From assembly GCA_025526935.1 (NCBI GenBank), contig JAHLKD010000037.1, forward strand, positions 186,001 to 250,000: a stretch of DNA of 64,000 bases. Reading direction: 5' to 3'. Below the pieces are notes generated by a model. That model saw only the letters and a program-made list of their open reading frames with translations, was not told where the DNA came from and ran no database searches. Every line of letters begins with the position of its first letter. Position 1 is the stretch's first letter. Of the stretch, positions 22,053 to 33,691 are shown one piece after another. Origin of the DNA: Cladochytrium replicatum (taxonomy: Eukaryota > Chytridiomycota > Chytridiomycetes > Cladochytriales > Cladochytriaceae). The translations under genes were made by a program, and so were the position numbers.

Positions 22053-25000
22053 TTATGCAGTGAACATGGCATCTTCATTGCTCTCCTTGGGGGGATTAAC
22101 CAGTTGCAAACCCTCAAGAGACAAGGTTTTCGTGTTCCACTTCGGAAACACCCTCTTGTACAAATGCATGCAGACTGAAGCGGCAATTTTAGCACAGCAA
22201 ACCAAATAACATCTAATTATCATACCTGTGTCTTCTTGTCGAATCTGTCCATCAAAAATGCACTTCATGTATCCATGCGTTCCAACTGATTCCCGAATAT
22301 GCCCGATCCTTCCAAGCTTCGTGACCAGCTGAACCGGCTTGAAATAAAGTACGTCTTTGGGGTTGAAAAACATGAATCGGATTACCGCCGAGCGTTTGTT
22401 GATCTTGAATGGATGACCGGTCAGGATCAGCCGTTTGGCAATAATTCGCTTCACATCCATGTTGAGAACGGATCCTGTCGCAACAAGCTTTGTTTCTCCG
22501 TCCGCAAGTGCTGAGAACAGAATGACGGGTCCTTGGCCGAATTGGATAGGCGCATAGACTGTGGCAACCGTTGGCTTTCCGATGTGGAAGAAACGCTCGA
22601 ATCTGTAGATGCCGTTTGGTGGCGGAGGTGTGTGCGAAGAGTAGATTGGCTTCACGATGTATCGACGGAACCCACATTGAAGAATCAAGGGGTCTTTGGA
22701 TCGAATAGGCTGATTTTCGATATAGCTGTCTTCGGATGACACTGTGGTGGAGGAAGATGGAGCGACTGGCGTTGGTCGGGTGACAAGAAGGTTCAGTAAC
22801 GAAACTTTTTGCTCATGATAGAGCAATCCAAAGATCGTAAATGGCCTGAAGTTGTCATATGTACCTAACGTTCCGAAATCAGATGTCGTGAACAACCAAG
22901 ATTCAAAATTCCGTACCACAAATTGACTCCGGAACATTGGCAATATTAACCGTCACTCGTGTTCCGGGAGCAACTCCCTCTTCTTGGCATCTCCGTAACA
23001 CAGTTTTATATGTCTGTTTCACATTAGCGAACTGAAAAATCTTTGCATAGTCCTTCGGCAAGTTCTCGTAGGCATCCCATGGCGATGATCGGAAAGATTT
23101 TAGCCCGCGGTAACTTTTTGTGAATTTTTAGGGTTTACGTATGAAACTAACACCCTCAAAATCATACCGCTGGAATCGCACTCGTGCTGGGGTATCCCGA
23201 GGGGTGTCAATCTCATCAGGGAACTCGAGATCGTCTTGAAGTTCGCGTTGCTTCTTCAATTCCTCGTAACTACACTCGCACTTGAACTGCTTGCTATCGC
23301 AGACAAAAAGTTTGTCGCGTACCTGGTCAACTCCTCATTCGCGTCAACATTGTTATCGAAATCGCCGTCCTTCTCCTCAAGAGCTAGCTCTTCATACTCT
23401 TCTTCATCACTCGCAATGTCTGCTTCCGCTCCAATATGCTGAACTATGCTACTTTGTGGCTCATCGACCGACATGCCATTATCGTCCTCACTATCTTCTT
23501 CATCGGATTCTATGATCCAGGCTGCTTGATAGCTAGATGTTCCTTTCGGAACCCGATGAACCTTTCGTTCCATTTTGGCACGTTCCGCTGAACATAAGCG
23601 GTCTTTATGAAAAAGCTCCAATCGAAAACACTTCGAATACATACCATCACCCTCGTTCAATTCCTCCTCAGTTGGCCACGTTTGCTCAGCATCCATTTCG
23701 TCAACCGAATTCTCACTTTGAAGTGATTCCTACATATGTATGGGTTTAAAAATAAAGAGGACTCTGATGAGCTAGACGAATACTAACCTGAAGATCTGGG
23801 ACGGGGATCTCGAGTTCTTCTGGCAATACATCCATAGCACGACTGTTTTCAGTCGTAGGAGCAGACCAGATCTGAACAAGTTAGCGCGGCAGGACTGTTG
23901 ATGAAGAATCAACGTACTGAGCTGATTTGGAAATCTCCATAGTATGGGATGTGGACTAACTGATTTGCTGAAAGCGATCCGCCACGAACATATCCAGTCA
24001 CTTTGAGCGTAACTGAATTCTTTAGCGAACGGATTAATAAATGATTCTAATTGTGCGGCAAAAGTTCATCATACCAGATCTCCTGCTTCATGCTCAACAT
24101 GGTCTGCAAGAATGTAAGAATATTCATCTCGCCATATTACGGGTTTCGGCCTCTGTGCCGTAATTTGTCGCAAAAGATTGACACATTCCTGTATCTCTTG
24201 TATTCAGGCTGCCTTGTCCTCAAACACTTCACTCAAAGCGTACCTGATTTAATCCAGCCGAATACAGCTTCTGATCACCTGGGAAATGAAGCGATACAAA
24301 GCTAAGCAGCGATTTCCTGATAGCGAATTGCTTCTTGGCATCATGTCTCTCTAAATGCTGTGAGGAACGTTGGCAAAGGAAGAATGGACAAACTTCTGTA
24401 TGGAGAATACCTGGACAATGTGATATACAGACGGAAGCCCTTGCGCTTTGATAGAGGTGAGAACAAGGTCCCCAAACTTATCTACCTCGACTTCGGCCGA
24501 CATCAAGAAAACGACGTAGTCGGCCACCTTGACAGAATCAAGAACCGACAGAAGCGATCGTTGAGGTGCAACAAACTGAATGGATTGCTTAAATTCGTTC
24601 TTCAGGCTAGAACGAGAAGATAAGAACAAAATCCCAATGCATGGCAGGTAAAGAATGCATACTTTAAGACAGGGGCATCAGCGAACGATTGCCCGACGCA
24701 TTCAAAAAGTGCAGAAATCGCAGAGGCTACATCAATGTCTGGGCACAGAGGGATCATAGCCTATTTGTGGTGTTATGTTCCAAGTCAAACACGGATCCAG
24801 CATGAACATACGACAATCTTCGGTGCATTATGGAAGAGGCGGTTTGCTTCCACAAGCTCTTGCTTCCGCCTCTGCTGCATCATTTTCGACTGATTCTTTC
24901 TGCCCGCCTTTGTAACTTTTGCGGCATTCTTGATGCTCAGAGTTTGGGACTCGACCTTCCCTTTTCAAGAAATCATCCAAGTTAGATGAATAAGAAGGAC

Positions 25001-25111
25001 ATGCGCAAAGTTTTTACCTTTGGATTTATCTTTTATGCTTCCTTTCGTCGCATGACGTGACTTGAATTGTTTGTTCTGCTGCTTCAAAGTAGAGCGGTGC
25101 TGGTGCTCCAT
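22053..25111 (-). CDS. TSR1: TSR1, 40S ribosome biogenesis GTPase-like factor, 13 exons
   Basis: TSR1 binds pre-40S particles in the nucleus/cytoplasm during 20S pre-rRNA maturation and resembles Bms1 and translational GTPases without being an active GTPase. The model is complement(join(22053-22174, 22226-22864, 22917-23113, 23168-23269, 23323-23729, 23788-23871, 23918-24019, 24075-24188, 24244-24357, 24411-24606, 24663-24760, 24812-24960, 25018-25111)), 805 residues, close to the yeast length. The N-terminus has HRSTLKQQNKQFKSRHATKG. The GTPase-like region includes DYVVFLMSAEVEVDKFG. The mid region holds TGYVRGGSLSANQLVHIP, then an acidic stretch (DEEDSEDD). The conserved C-terminal domain includes FRSSPWDAYENLP, VAPGTRVTVNI, LLYHEQKVSLLN, QCGFRRYIVKPI, TGHPFKINKRSAVIRFMFFNP and ESVGTHGYMKCIFDG. 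The intron at 22175-22225 (51 nt) is stop-free and in frame. Confidence 0.93.
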
Positions 25112-25409
25112 GTTGAAAGAGAAACTGACAGGAAGCGCAATTTGCCTTTTTGTGGCTAAACGAATGGTTTTGGAGCACCTATTTATTTTACAAATAGTAA
25201 TGAAGAACGAGCTCAAATCGAATACTTAACAACTAGCGTCATCTCTTATTATGACCAAGCAATCTACAGAAAGATGGCGCTATTCTCAAATAAAAAGAAA
25301 AAACCTCAAGTGCTGGTGGCAGGAATGTTAATGCAGAAAACAAAGAGAACTTGAAGAAATTGGGCAAACTAGAAAACCCCACGGCAACCATTTCACTCGC
25401 ACGGCACGT
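25112..25409. other. Intergenic, between TSR1 start and zinc-finger gene end
   Basis: AT-rich spacer holding the TSR1 promoter side and the 3' flank of the zinc-finger gene. No motif can be named with confidence. Confidence 0.4.
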
Positions 25410-26852
25410 TCATGTCATTTTTCTACACTTTTTCCTCTGATGTGCCCGCATTGCATCAATCCGTGAGAAACCCACACCACAGGCAAGGCACACATGGGGT
25501 TTGCAGTCTTTCGGCAGATGCGTACTGGCGTGGCGATCAAGATCCTGCTTCCTCAAGAACGATTTGTTGCACTTGTCACAAACAAGTGTTCGGCCCTTCT
25601 CGTGGTGAAGCCGAACGTGTGCTCGTAGATTCGGGAGAGTCTTGAACGTTTTACGACCAGAGTGACTCTCGGGACATATCGGGCATATTAAGGCGCCGTC
25701 CTCATTTCGAACTGCATTTGAGCAAATCGAGGTTGTGTACAGGAACTGGCGGGGTGAGTGCATAGGGCCACCCGAAGAAGGTGGTGAGATAGAGCTAGAG
25801 GCTGGAGAGTTTGGTGACGGCGGTGCAGAGTCAACGACCTCGGATTCGGGCTCTTCGGGGGTATCATCTTCTGACTTAACGGTTACTGTCACCGTGCTTT
25901 CGGGTTGTGGAGTAGCGATTGTCGGGATTGAGGGTGAAGCGGTGAAGACTGAAGGGTCGAATGTGTCTGCTGCGGGCGTTCGGGTGTTGATCAAGTTGTG
26001 GATGATATCTGCGATTGTGTCGTAGGTTGGATCGAAGACTGCTGGCAGATATGTCTCTGGAGTTTCCGCCCGGGACTGGCTCTGAACCGTGCACTGTTCA
26101 GAGGGAGAAGGCATAAATGAGAACGATGGAGTGGGAATTGTGAAGTCAAGCGCTGGTGTTGGAATAGACATGATGAAAGGGGAAGGCGGTGGAACTGCGA
26201 ATGGAACGGCCGGGGTAGTCCCATAGAGCGCATATCCGAATCCTGCTGGGTTTATGCTGACAGACGGGATCAAAAATGCTGCATCGGGGCTGCCAAGGGG
26301 GGTTGCCATCGGGAACGGTGTTGGTGCTATAGAGTTTGCTTCTGACGCCTCTCCCGAACCAAGGTTGAATGTGAACATTGTGTGGGTGAGCGGAGATAGA
26401 TGCGGTAATCCAGACGGGCCGGGATTCATTGGCCCGGTTAAGGGGGTCTGAGCTGGAGTTGGGGAGCTGACCTGCAGCTGCGGAGAGAATGCAGGTGATA
26501 AAATTAGCGGACTGTAGCACGGATTGGCATCTCGAAGCGTTTCGAAAGAAGACGGCATGAGGGAGTTCAGCTGCTGTGACATCACTGGTTGTAGAATTCC
26601 CGGCCGTGGGGTAGGAGGATGCGAGGAAGCTGTGCCGGTGGTATTCAGCGTCGGCGCTTGCTGGAAGTAGTCAGTTGGAATCCAATTGCTCATAAGTGGC
26701 TCGCTTGTTGGTGGTGCAGGCGTTGTGATGAGCATGGGCACGATAGCCGATAGTGCTTCAGTTTCGGCACCAGGGGTGAAAAGATAGAGCGAGTTGGAGA
26801 GTGCCGCCAACAGATCAGACGACTGGGAGTCGTCGGGAATAGCGCTTGCCAT
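25410..26852 (-). CDS. C2H2 zinc-finger transcription factor
   Basis: A single-exon model from the ATG at 26852 (MASAIPDDSQSS), 480 residues. The frame is open further upstream but has no earlier ATG. The first ~390 residues are Pro/Ser/Thr-rich with short acidic patches (KSEDDTPEEPESE) typical of activation regions. Three zinc fingers end the protein: CPIC followed 17 residues later by HVRLHH, then CDKCNKSFLRKQDLDRHASTH, then CLACGVGFSRIDAMRAHQRKKC, where the last ligand is Cys (C2HC). Linkers differ from the canonical TGEKP. It is expected to be a nuclear sequence-specific DNA-binding protein; targets are unknown. Confidence 0.82.
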   Translation of the reverse strand: MASAIPDDSQSSDLLAALSNSLYLFTPGAETEALSAIVPMLITTPAPPTSEPLMSNWIPTDYFQQAPTLNTTGTASSHPPTPRPGILQPVMSQQLNSLMPSSFETLRDANPCYSPLILSPAFSPQLQVSSPTPAQTPLTGPMNPGPSGLPHLSPLTHTMFTFNLGSGEASEANSIAPTPFPMATPLGSPDAAFLIPSVSINPAGFGYALYGTTPAVPFAVPPPSPFIMSIPTPALDFTIPTPSFSFMPSPSEQCTVQSQSRAETPETYLPAVFDPTYDTIADIIHNLINTRTPAADTFDPSVFTASPSIPTIATPQPESTVTVTVKSEDDTPEEPESEVVDSAPPSPNSPASSSISPPSSGGPMHSPRQFLYTTSICSNAVRNEDGALICPICPESHSGRKTFKTLPNLRAHVRLHHEKGRTLVCDKCNKSFLRKQDLDRHASTHLPKDCKPHVCLACGVGFSRIDAMRAHQRKKCRKMT

Positions 26853-27860
26853 CTCGAATTCTTGTCGCACAAGTTGTAATGAAGAAAAGCGCAAGCAACT
26901 CAGCGACCAGCAGATTGTGAAATTTGCGGGTGGAAAAAGTGAAAGGTCGCACAGGGATGAAAGACTCTTAAATGGCAGGGAGGGGCGTAGCTGTCATATG
27001 GAAATGGCAGAGCAGGAACAACAGCCGCATGTGGCGCTGTGTTGATGCAGGCAGACATTGGGTGGATATGACATATCACATCGTACTGGTAATCCAAATC
27101 AAAGAAGTACGCTGCGCATGTGTTTAAGATAAAACATTAAGTTTGTGATCCATTAAACCTCTGTGTGTGCTTAAGAGAAGACGGGCGGATCACAACCAAC
27201 TTCAAAAATTTGTGGCAACCGCCACTGTGGCAAATTGCGGGGTTGTAGATATTAAGGCTGTGAAAATACTGTGAATGGCAGTGCAAGGCTGGTGCGCAGT
27301 AGTACCATTCAACACGTGACGTTCAAATTTGACTGTTCCACTCTATTACACGCCACATTCATAAACGTGTGACTTTCCCAAAGAGGATCACAATGGCGTT
27401 CACCCCGAAAAAATGAGAAACTTCCTGTCATGAAAGTGACGACAAAGAAAATATTTCGAACTTTATGTCCGCATTTTCCTTTCAGGCAGTTTAGAAATTC
27501 ATTTCTATTTAGAAATTCATTTTCTAATGGTTGTCACCTTTGAACGTTGTATGCTTTCAGCCGTCCGAGTCTAATTGGGATGGGTAGAATTTTGAAGTTC
27601 GTGAAGCATATCTATTTCAAATCACCTTCAGTGAATATACATTCGTACAGCGGTAGTTTATGCATACAGTAGCAATCTGCATCGTGATCTGAACAGCACA
27701 TACCGTGATGTTGAAATGAACGAACCTTCATTATTTATTTTAGTTTTTGCATTTATACATTTTCCCGGGTTGGTGCACAGACCTCCACGCTATTTCCTTT
27801 TTGGGAGGCACTCACTTGCTGTCCGCCACAACAACGCGCCAACAAATTTTGTAACCCCAC
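26853..27860. other. Intergenic (~1 kb), with a possible first exon of the next gene
   Basis: Mostly non-coding. An ATG at 27716 opens a short hydrophobic frame (NEPSLFILVFAFIHF) that would make a good signal peptide for the cysteine-rich gene downstream. I could not find a donor/acceptor pair that joins the frames cleanly. A small direct repeat (tttagaaattcatt) lies near 27490-27525. Confidence 0.4.
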
Positions 27861-29320
27861 ATGGATGTCGCTTCAGCGAGTCCGTGCTACACCAAAGCAG
27901 ATTGCCAGGATGGAGCATATTGCGTACCGAATGGTGCATTCCCAGAAACCTCGGAGATTTCAACGTCGTCTTCCCACAAAATCCAGATCACGACATCAGC
28001 TCGTCGTCAGAAAAGGAGATCTGAGGGTCAACGAAGGGGCTACAATACCCCATTGACACCGGCTTACTCAGAAAGCTATGCAACCCCAGTACACAATGCT
28101 CCGCATGTCCCGTACACTGGCATCTGCAGAGCCCAGAAAGCTGTTGGACGTACGTGCAGATTTAATGATGAATGCGTGCAGGATAGTGAGCACCCCCGAT
28201 CCTTTTCGGTCCATACAAGTTGCTGACAATTTGTTACTTTCAGATCCTTGCATAGAAGGAGTCTGCCGGTATCCGTACTCATCCGCAACGCCACCATATT
28301 CAGGCGCAAAGAAAACGTCAGTTCCAACCATCGGTGCCGTAATTGGTGCAGAATGCACACCCACCGCTGTAATGCCTTGCTCAACAGGTATCTGCATTGA
28401 AGTAGACAAAAGCAGGAAATATATCTGTAGCGATTTGTCAACGAACCCGGGCGGGTCCCAGAACGTGGACAGATCTGCTGCATCAACTAGCATTGCAGAG
28501 CACCTTCAGGAATCCTTGGCTATTACAATTTCAGCATCCATAGCCGTGACAATGGTGCTGATCGTGGCAACAATCAGTAAGTGATCTATCGGCCTGATTC
28601 AGCGCGGCGTGCTTAATTCAACTTGCATGTGATCAAGTTCTTGGCGTTGCGATCCGACGCAGGCGAAGGGAACGCAATGATCGTGAAGAGGGAAATAACT
28701 CGACCAAACCACATCAACGACATCTAGAACCTGTTCTACAGGTTCAGATTCCCGAAACCAACATGCTGCGTGATCCAGATCTCCGCTCCATGATGATTGC
28801 TGAAGTTGAACTACAAAGGGAATCGCCAGAGCCTAAAGAAACAGTTCGATCACAGCAAAACTCCCAGTCACAAAGATCACGCAGTCAGGATCGCAGATAC
28901 CAACCAGAACCATACCCTCATTCGTTGGCGGAGGACATTGCTGCACTCCACCGAGAGAAGACATATACCAATGCGATTATGAATCGCCGAATAGAAAGAG
29001 AGCAGAGAAGACGGCAGCCAGCGCTAATCGACCCAATCGTGTTGAAAAGTCGCCCGACAATTCATTCTACTGCACTCTCGATACATTCTACGGACTCTTC
29101 AACTTCGACGTCGTCGATAATCTGGATGGATCCGAGGGTATCTGATGTATCAATCTCCAACATCGAAATGGAGATTGTCGATGTTTATGCCAATCGTATT
29201 TTCTCGAGCGAATCCTCATATAGCGGAATGCAACACCTGCGGAAGAGTAGCGATAGTGAGGTTTGGGTGGATGCTGTTAGCACGGCGGATCCCGAGACGG
29301 ATTATATGTCGGGACGATAA
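27861..29320 (+). CDS. Cysteine-rich single-pass membrane protein, at least three exons; start uncertain
   Basis: The model is join(27861-28185, 28244-28576, 28638-29320), 446 residues from the ATG at 27861, all junctions GT-AG and in phase. The outer part has two small Cys-rich modules (CYTKADCQDGAYC and GICRAQKAVGRTCRFNDEC...CIEGVC) and a later CSTGICIEV. This pattern suits a secreted or cell-surface domain. A transmembrane helix (ITISASIAVTMVLIVATIILGVAI) spans the exon 2/3 junction and is followed by RRRRER, giving a cytosolic tail of about 215 residues rich in Ser, Arg and Gln. The ATG used lacks a signal peptide, so a hydrophobic upstream exon (possibly at 27716) is likely. Function unknown; a receptor or adhesion role is only a guess. 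Confidence 0.65.
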
Positions 29321-29659
29321 ATCTCTTTCTTTTGTATTCTCGAAAATTCTTGCGGATCCGGGCCGTGGGCTCCTTTTTTCTTCATCGTTTGCTGTATTTG
29401 CGTCATAACTTTTCCGTCTACCGTTTCCATCTAATTCTGTCGTAGTGTTCTTGCATTCACTCAGTCTCCCGTCCCTCTTTTTTCCAATATTCACTTCTCA
29501 CCTCGTACCTCTTTTCGAAAATACTGTTGTGGCGTCGCAACCCAAACTTTGGCCAGTCAAAAATTGGTTTTACCAATCGTCGCTGGGGCGGTGGTCAATC
29601 CTCCGACACCTTTTTCTGATCAGGGAACGTCATCGCGTTCCTGATTTACCAACGCCATC
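29321..29659. other. Intergenic; promoter side of the ceramide synthase gene
   Basis: T/C-rich spacer between two plus-strand genes. No coding frame is supported. Confidence 0.4.
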
Positions 29660-30985
29660 ATGCTGCCGTACGCCTTGCAGTTCGACGCTTCCGGCATCGC
29701 TGTTGTCTCCCCTCCGTCACCGTCGCAAGTTGAAGCAAGTGCATCTCCCCCTGCCTCGACATCAGCTGAATCCTTCGTGACGCTCTACGACAAAGGACCC
29801 TTAGATATTGTCGTTGTCTTGGCTTTCCTGTTTGCGTTCCTTCGAATCCGGCGTCTTGCAGAGCGCAATGTGTTCCTCCCACTCGCGCTGCGCTGGGGCG
29901 TCCTCGCACCTCCCCGCAAGCGCAAATCAGCCTCCACGACTCCACGATCGTTGCCCACTATTGCACTAAAGTTCAGTGAGCAATTCTGGCTGATGATCAA
30001 CCACGGTCTTTCTCTCACCTTCGGGATGGCGTTGTTGGTGCACCAACCTTACTACGAAAACTTTTTCTCGCTCACGGCGTTCAGCACTCCCCAGGACGGT
30101 CTTAAGCATCTCTGGCTCGGGTACAGCAATGGGCACCGTTATCTCACAGCCGCGTTTAAGGGCTACTATCTGTTGGAGATTGCGTACTGGGGCCACCTTC
30201 TCGTTGACGAGCTGCGGAATTACATGGCTGTGAAGGCTTGGGAGCGGTATCTTGAGGAGGAGAGGCGGTACAAGAAGGCAAAGGCAAAGTTGGACAGAGA
30301 AGCTGCAAGCGCGAATGGAGGATTGGCGACGCCGCCTGGGACGCCGGTGAGGGTGCCTGCTAGCAAGGCGGCAGCTCTTGAACCACCAAAGAAAGTGGAG
30401 CCGCCGCACGGCAGGCGGAAAGTGAAGAAGGACGCCTTGGAACTCTTCCTGCACCACTTTGTGACTGTTTCGCTGGTGATCATTTCGTACTCCATGCATT
30501 ATACTCGAATCGGCCATGTTATCTTGGTGCTTTTCGATGTAGCTGACGTCGCACTGTCCTTTGCCAAGGTATGAGTGAATAGCAAACGCGGATCAATTGT
30601 TTCTCAGGTATCAATTATGATTTAGGTCCTCAAATACATCCCGGCGATGCCCTCAATGGTGACCGACACAATCTTTGGACTCTTTGTCGTATCGTGGCTG
30701 TACACCCGTCACCTTCTCTTCTGCTTCCGTGTGATCCCGTCGTTGGCGTTCGACGCACACGAGCTGATCGAGGACAAGGAGTTCAAAGGATTCAGCGAGG
30801 GGCACTGGTACAGCTACTTTGTGCAGAGGACGTGCCTTGCTTTCTTGGTAATCTTGGAGGGACTAATGATTTTCTGGTTCTGGTTGATCTTGAAGGTTGT
30901 CGGGAAGGTGCTGACTGGTGGAGCGGCGGATGACGTACGAAGCGATGACGAGGAAGAGGTGGACCTTGGAGAAAAGGACGATTAA
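29660..30985 (+). CDS. Ceramide synthase (Lag1/Lac1, TLC domain), two exons
   Basis: Ceramide synthase N-acylates sphingoid bases with acyl-CoA in the ER membrane. The model is join(29660-30568, 30626-30985), 422 residues, with a 57-nt intron (gtatga...tttag) between AK and VLKY of the Lag1 motif. TLC-domain landmarks are GYYLLEIAYW, then the Lag1p signature starting at LFLHHFVTVSLVIISY with the catalytic His pair at residues 265-266, and VLFDVADVALSFAKVLKY with the required acidic residues. Several helices precede and follow. A basic, Ala/Lys-rich loop (about residues 200-255) interrupts the domain between helices; such loops vary in the family. The C-terminus is acidic (RSDDEEEVDLGEKDD), as in yeast Lag1/Lac1, where acidic or Ser-rich tails are casein-kinase-2 targets. 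Confidence 0.92.
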
Positions 30986-31999
30986 TTGTAGAAGGATTTT
31001 GGCGATTCGCTGATGTTAATTGGGAAGCTTTCGCTTTTTTTTCGTCCGATTATGGATTGCGATTGCATCGCACGGCCCTCTTTCCTTTGTTACTACTTGT
31101 TTGATAATGTTTGTGATGTGGTTGTTGGGTGTGCAAGCAAATCCCCCATTCTTGATATTTTTGATCTTTAATATGCTTAAAACCTCCTAGAGCTTGCGGT
31201 TATATGTAGCGTCGAGTGTTTTTCATTTAACTGAGCTCAACTTTTTTAGATTGACTTTTGTGAGGATGGTAACGAGGTAGAAAGGAAAATGAACCAGAAA
31301 GGAAACGAAAGTGCTGTGTATTTTAACACTGAATCCATCGAGAAACACTACATGAAATGCTGCTTGATCATCCTCAATCGCGCAAGTGCTGTTTCGCTTC
31401 CTCCACTCTCGAATTCGGAAATCAAAGATCTCTGTTTTCCTCGGCCTGGTTCCCATTTCCAGTTGTCGATCTGAAAGGATCTCCTAGATTTTCCCGTAAG
31501 CAGCATCCGTGTGCCTCCAAGAACGCACGAATCGAACGACTTCCTCTCCATCAAAGTTCGACATGGGTCGTCGATTGACTTCTTGAACCCAAAATGCAGA
31601 TCTGATCTCGAATCACAAAAAAAAGTTGGCGGTGGAGGCCCTGAAGCGTAGCTAAAGATGTTTCTCAGAGATGGCCCCTTTTGCGTAAAGTATCTTTCAA
31701 TCCCTGGTAATGGTAATGGTAGTGTGGGCTGAAGGAGTGGAACTGGTAATAAGATAGATGTTGCTACAAAAGTTTTCAAACGATTGCAAGCGTTCGGTTG
31801 CTGGACGTGGCTGTCCGACCTCCCATCTGGTGACTCTGATAATGATGCTCTGACGGCATCGAATGCCTCTGCGAAATCACAGCTAGGCTCTGGTGGTGAC
31901 AACCTTTATAGGCTCTGCGCCACTGACATCACAGCCAATTTGCCAGCCAAAATTACGAAACTTGACAGGGTTGGGTGAAATCGGGCTAGCCCTCTCGAA
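30986..31999. other. Intergenic (~1 kb); one doubtful minus-strand frame
   Basis: A minus-strand open frame at 31348-31902 lacks an ATG and recognisable motifs. The region is otherwise AT-rich 3' flank of the ceramide synthase gene and upstream sequence of the J-domain gene. Confidence 0.4.
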
Positions 32000-32848
32000 A
32001 TGGAATCCTCAGTACGGTGAATGCGCTTCGTTTTATGCTGTCGAAACTGAATATTATTACAGTCCGAATTTGTCGATTACTATGCCCTCCTGGAAATCAC
32101 CCCCAAATCCACAGACGATCAGATCCGACAAGCTTACATCAAGCAATCGGTAACTCAAAACACGCATCTTTTGCGAATTCAAGCACTAAAAAATCTTATT
32201 CTCTCCAGCTGAAATGGCATCCGGACCGTTCTACGTCCCCCGAAGCAACGGCAAAGTTTCAGCAGATCGCCGAAGCATACTATACCCTCAGGTACTTTGC
32301 TCACCGCAGTAGCTTTTTATAGCCTTCTTTCCCTAATTTCATCCATATAGCGACCAAGAGCGTCGCTCGTCGTACGACCGCGCACGTCGTGCAAATGAAA
32401 AGTACGGCGGACCGGACAAGATCGACGCGGTTAACGTGTTCTCGTCGGTCTTTGACGAGCTTTTGATTCCCGAAGTTCCTAACCCGGTGTGGTTCTGGCA
32501 GCCCGTCGGCTCAGGTGGAGATACTGAAATGCCGAGTGTGAAGGTTATCCAACTGACGCATGGTAAAAATGTTAATAGTTGCTGGATTCTGCCTTGGATT
32601 TATCGTGTTCAATATCCCTGGCGCCATCTTCGGAGCATATACGGGCAGCAAGATGGGGAAAGTGCGGGACATGAAGGGGGTCTCTGTGTACGAGGCATTC
32701 TCGAAACTTGGGCAGGAGAAGAAGGTACGATCGGTGCACACGGGCTGCTCGAGGAAACGTATCGGCTGATTTCTGTGATCTTTCGTATTTGCAGGCAAAG
32801 ATCCTCAGTGCTCTCGCGAAGAAGTTCTATCCAAACATGATCCCTTGA
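32000..32848 (+). CDS. J-domain (DnaJ) protein with glycine-rich membrane-like C-terminal segment, six exons
   Basis: J proteins stimulate the ATPase of Hsp70. The model is join(32000-32011, 32063-32149, 32209-32291, 32351-32514, 32579-32724, 32795-32848), 181 residues; every intron is GT-AG and in phase. The tiny first exon encodes MESS. The J domain covers about residues 7-70: DYYALLEITPKST, the invariant HPD tripeptide at 37-39 (KWHPDRS), KFQQIAEAYYTLSD and RRSSYDRAR. A PNPVWFWQPVG stretch follows. Then comes a Gly-rich hydrophobic segment (VAGFCLGFIVFNIPGAIFGAYTG), a GKVRDMKGVSVYEAF motif, and the end ILSALAKKFYP, a C-terminal layout I associate with small fungal J proteins. It is probably membrane-associated; its partner Hsp70 is unknown. 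Confidence 0.85.
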
Positions 32849-33320
32849 AGTGCTGACTGAAGACGATCATAATGTGCAGTGGTCGAGCGATATTTAATAT
32901 TTTTATCATCTATTCTCTAATTCAAATTCAACAAATAACGGTCCTTTTTTAAAACTTGAAACAACTCTCCGGTTCAAACATTTTTCACCAACACTGAGTC
33001 TTAGTACAACCAATCGCCGACCGAACCTTTCTCACACATCCATACTCGACTTGTCTCTCGCATCCTCTCACCTCCGCACCATCATACTTCCCACGCTCAA
33101 TATCATCTTTAAGTCTTAAACATACGCAATCTACACGACATCCGCTTTCATCCCGCGTTCTGATCACCATCTCCAACACACAACTCAACCATGTCTCCCT
33201 AACCATTTCGTCCCGGACAAATCTTTTATGAGCGCCTTAGCCTCTCACGCTCACAATGCCTTGGCTTTGGGAATGGTGAGCAAATGTTACCTCGTTGCAA
33301 CTGCAAGCAGTTGAATAGGC
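32849..33320. other. Intergenic; no gene seen
   Basis: AT-rich, then C-rich sequence. A short frame from the ATG at 33228 (MSALASHAHNALALGM) could be a first exon of the small frame at 33321, but the frames do not join cleanly. Confidence 0.35.
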
Positions 33321-33536
33321 ATGCCTACACCCTCAATTTTTCCGACCGGATCGACGCTGCTAAACATCAGCAGTGCCTCTCAAATAACCGATATCTCAGG
33401 CACTCTTCCCAGCTCCTCGTCAACGGCATCAGCGGACGCCATGCCGCTCACATCATCACTTGGATCCCAAGTTGGTGTGGGAGTTACTGGGGCGGGCGAC
33501 GCTTTTGCTCTCGTCGCTGCGATCATGTTTGTGTGA
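33321..33536 (+). CDS. Small Ser/Thr/Gly-rich open frame, doubtful
   Basis: A 71-codon frame, rich in Ser, Thr, Ala and Gly, with a short hydrophobic end (GDAFALVAAIMFV) that could suit a GPI-type surface protein. No signal peptide is present from the ATG used. It lies 155 bases upstream of the dynein light chain gene. It may be a real small exon or chance. Confidence 0.25.
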   Translation: MPTPSIFPTGSTLLNISSASQITDISGTLPSSSSTASADAMPLTSSLGSQVGVGVTGAGDAFALVAAIMFV

Positions 33537-33691
33537 GACGACGAAGCCGAAGGGAGCGCGAACAGCAGATGCAGAGGATGTTTGGTTGTTTTTTCTCCCA
33601 CACCATGTAGATTTTTGTTTCTTTAGGGCAAATGCACGTGACGCTTGTTTTATGATCTCCTCTTTCCGGCGGATCACAGACTCAAAAAACG

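Noticed and set aside
31348-31902. 185-codon minus-strand open frame
   Set aside because: It begins at TTG with a stop just upstream, has no recognisable domain, and no splice-linked exon was found.
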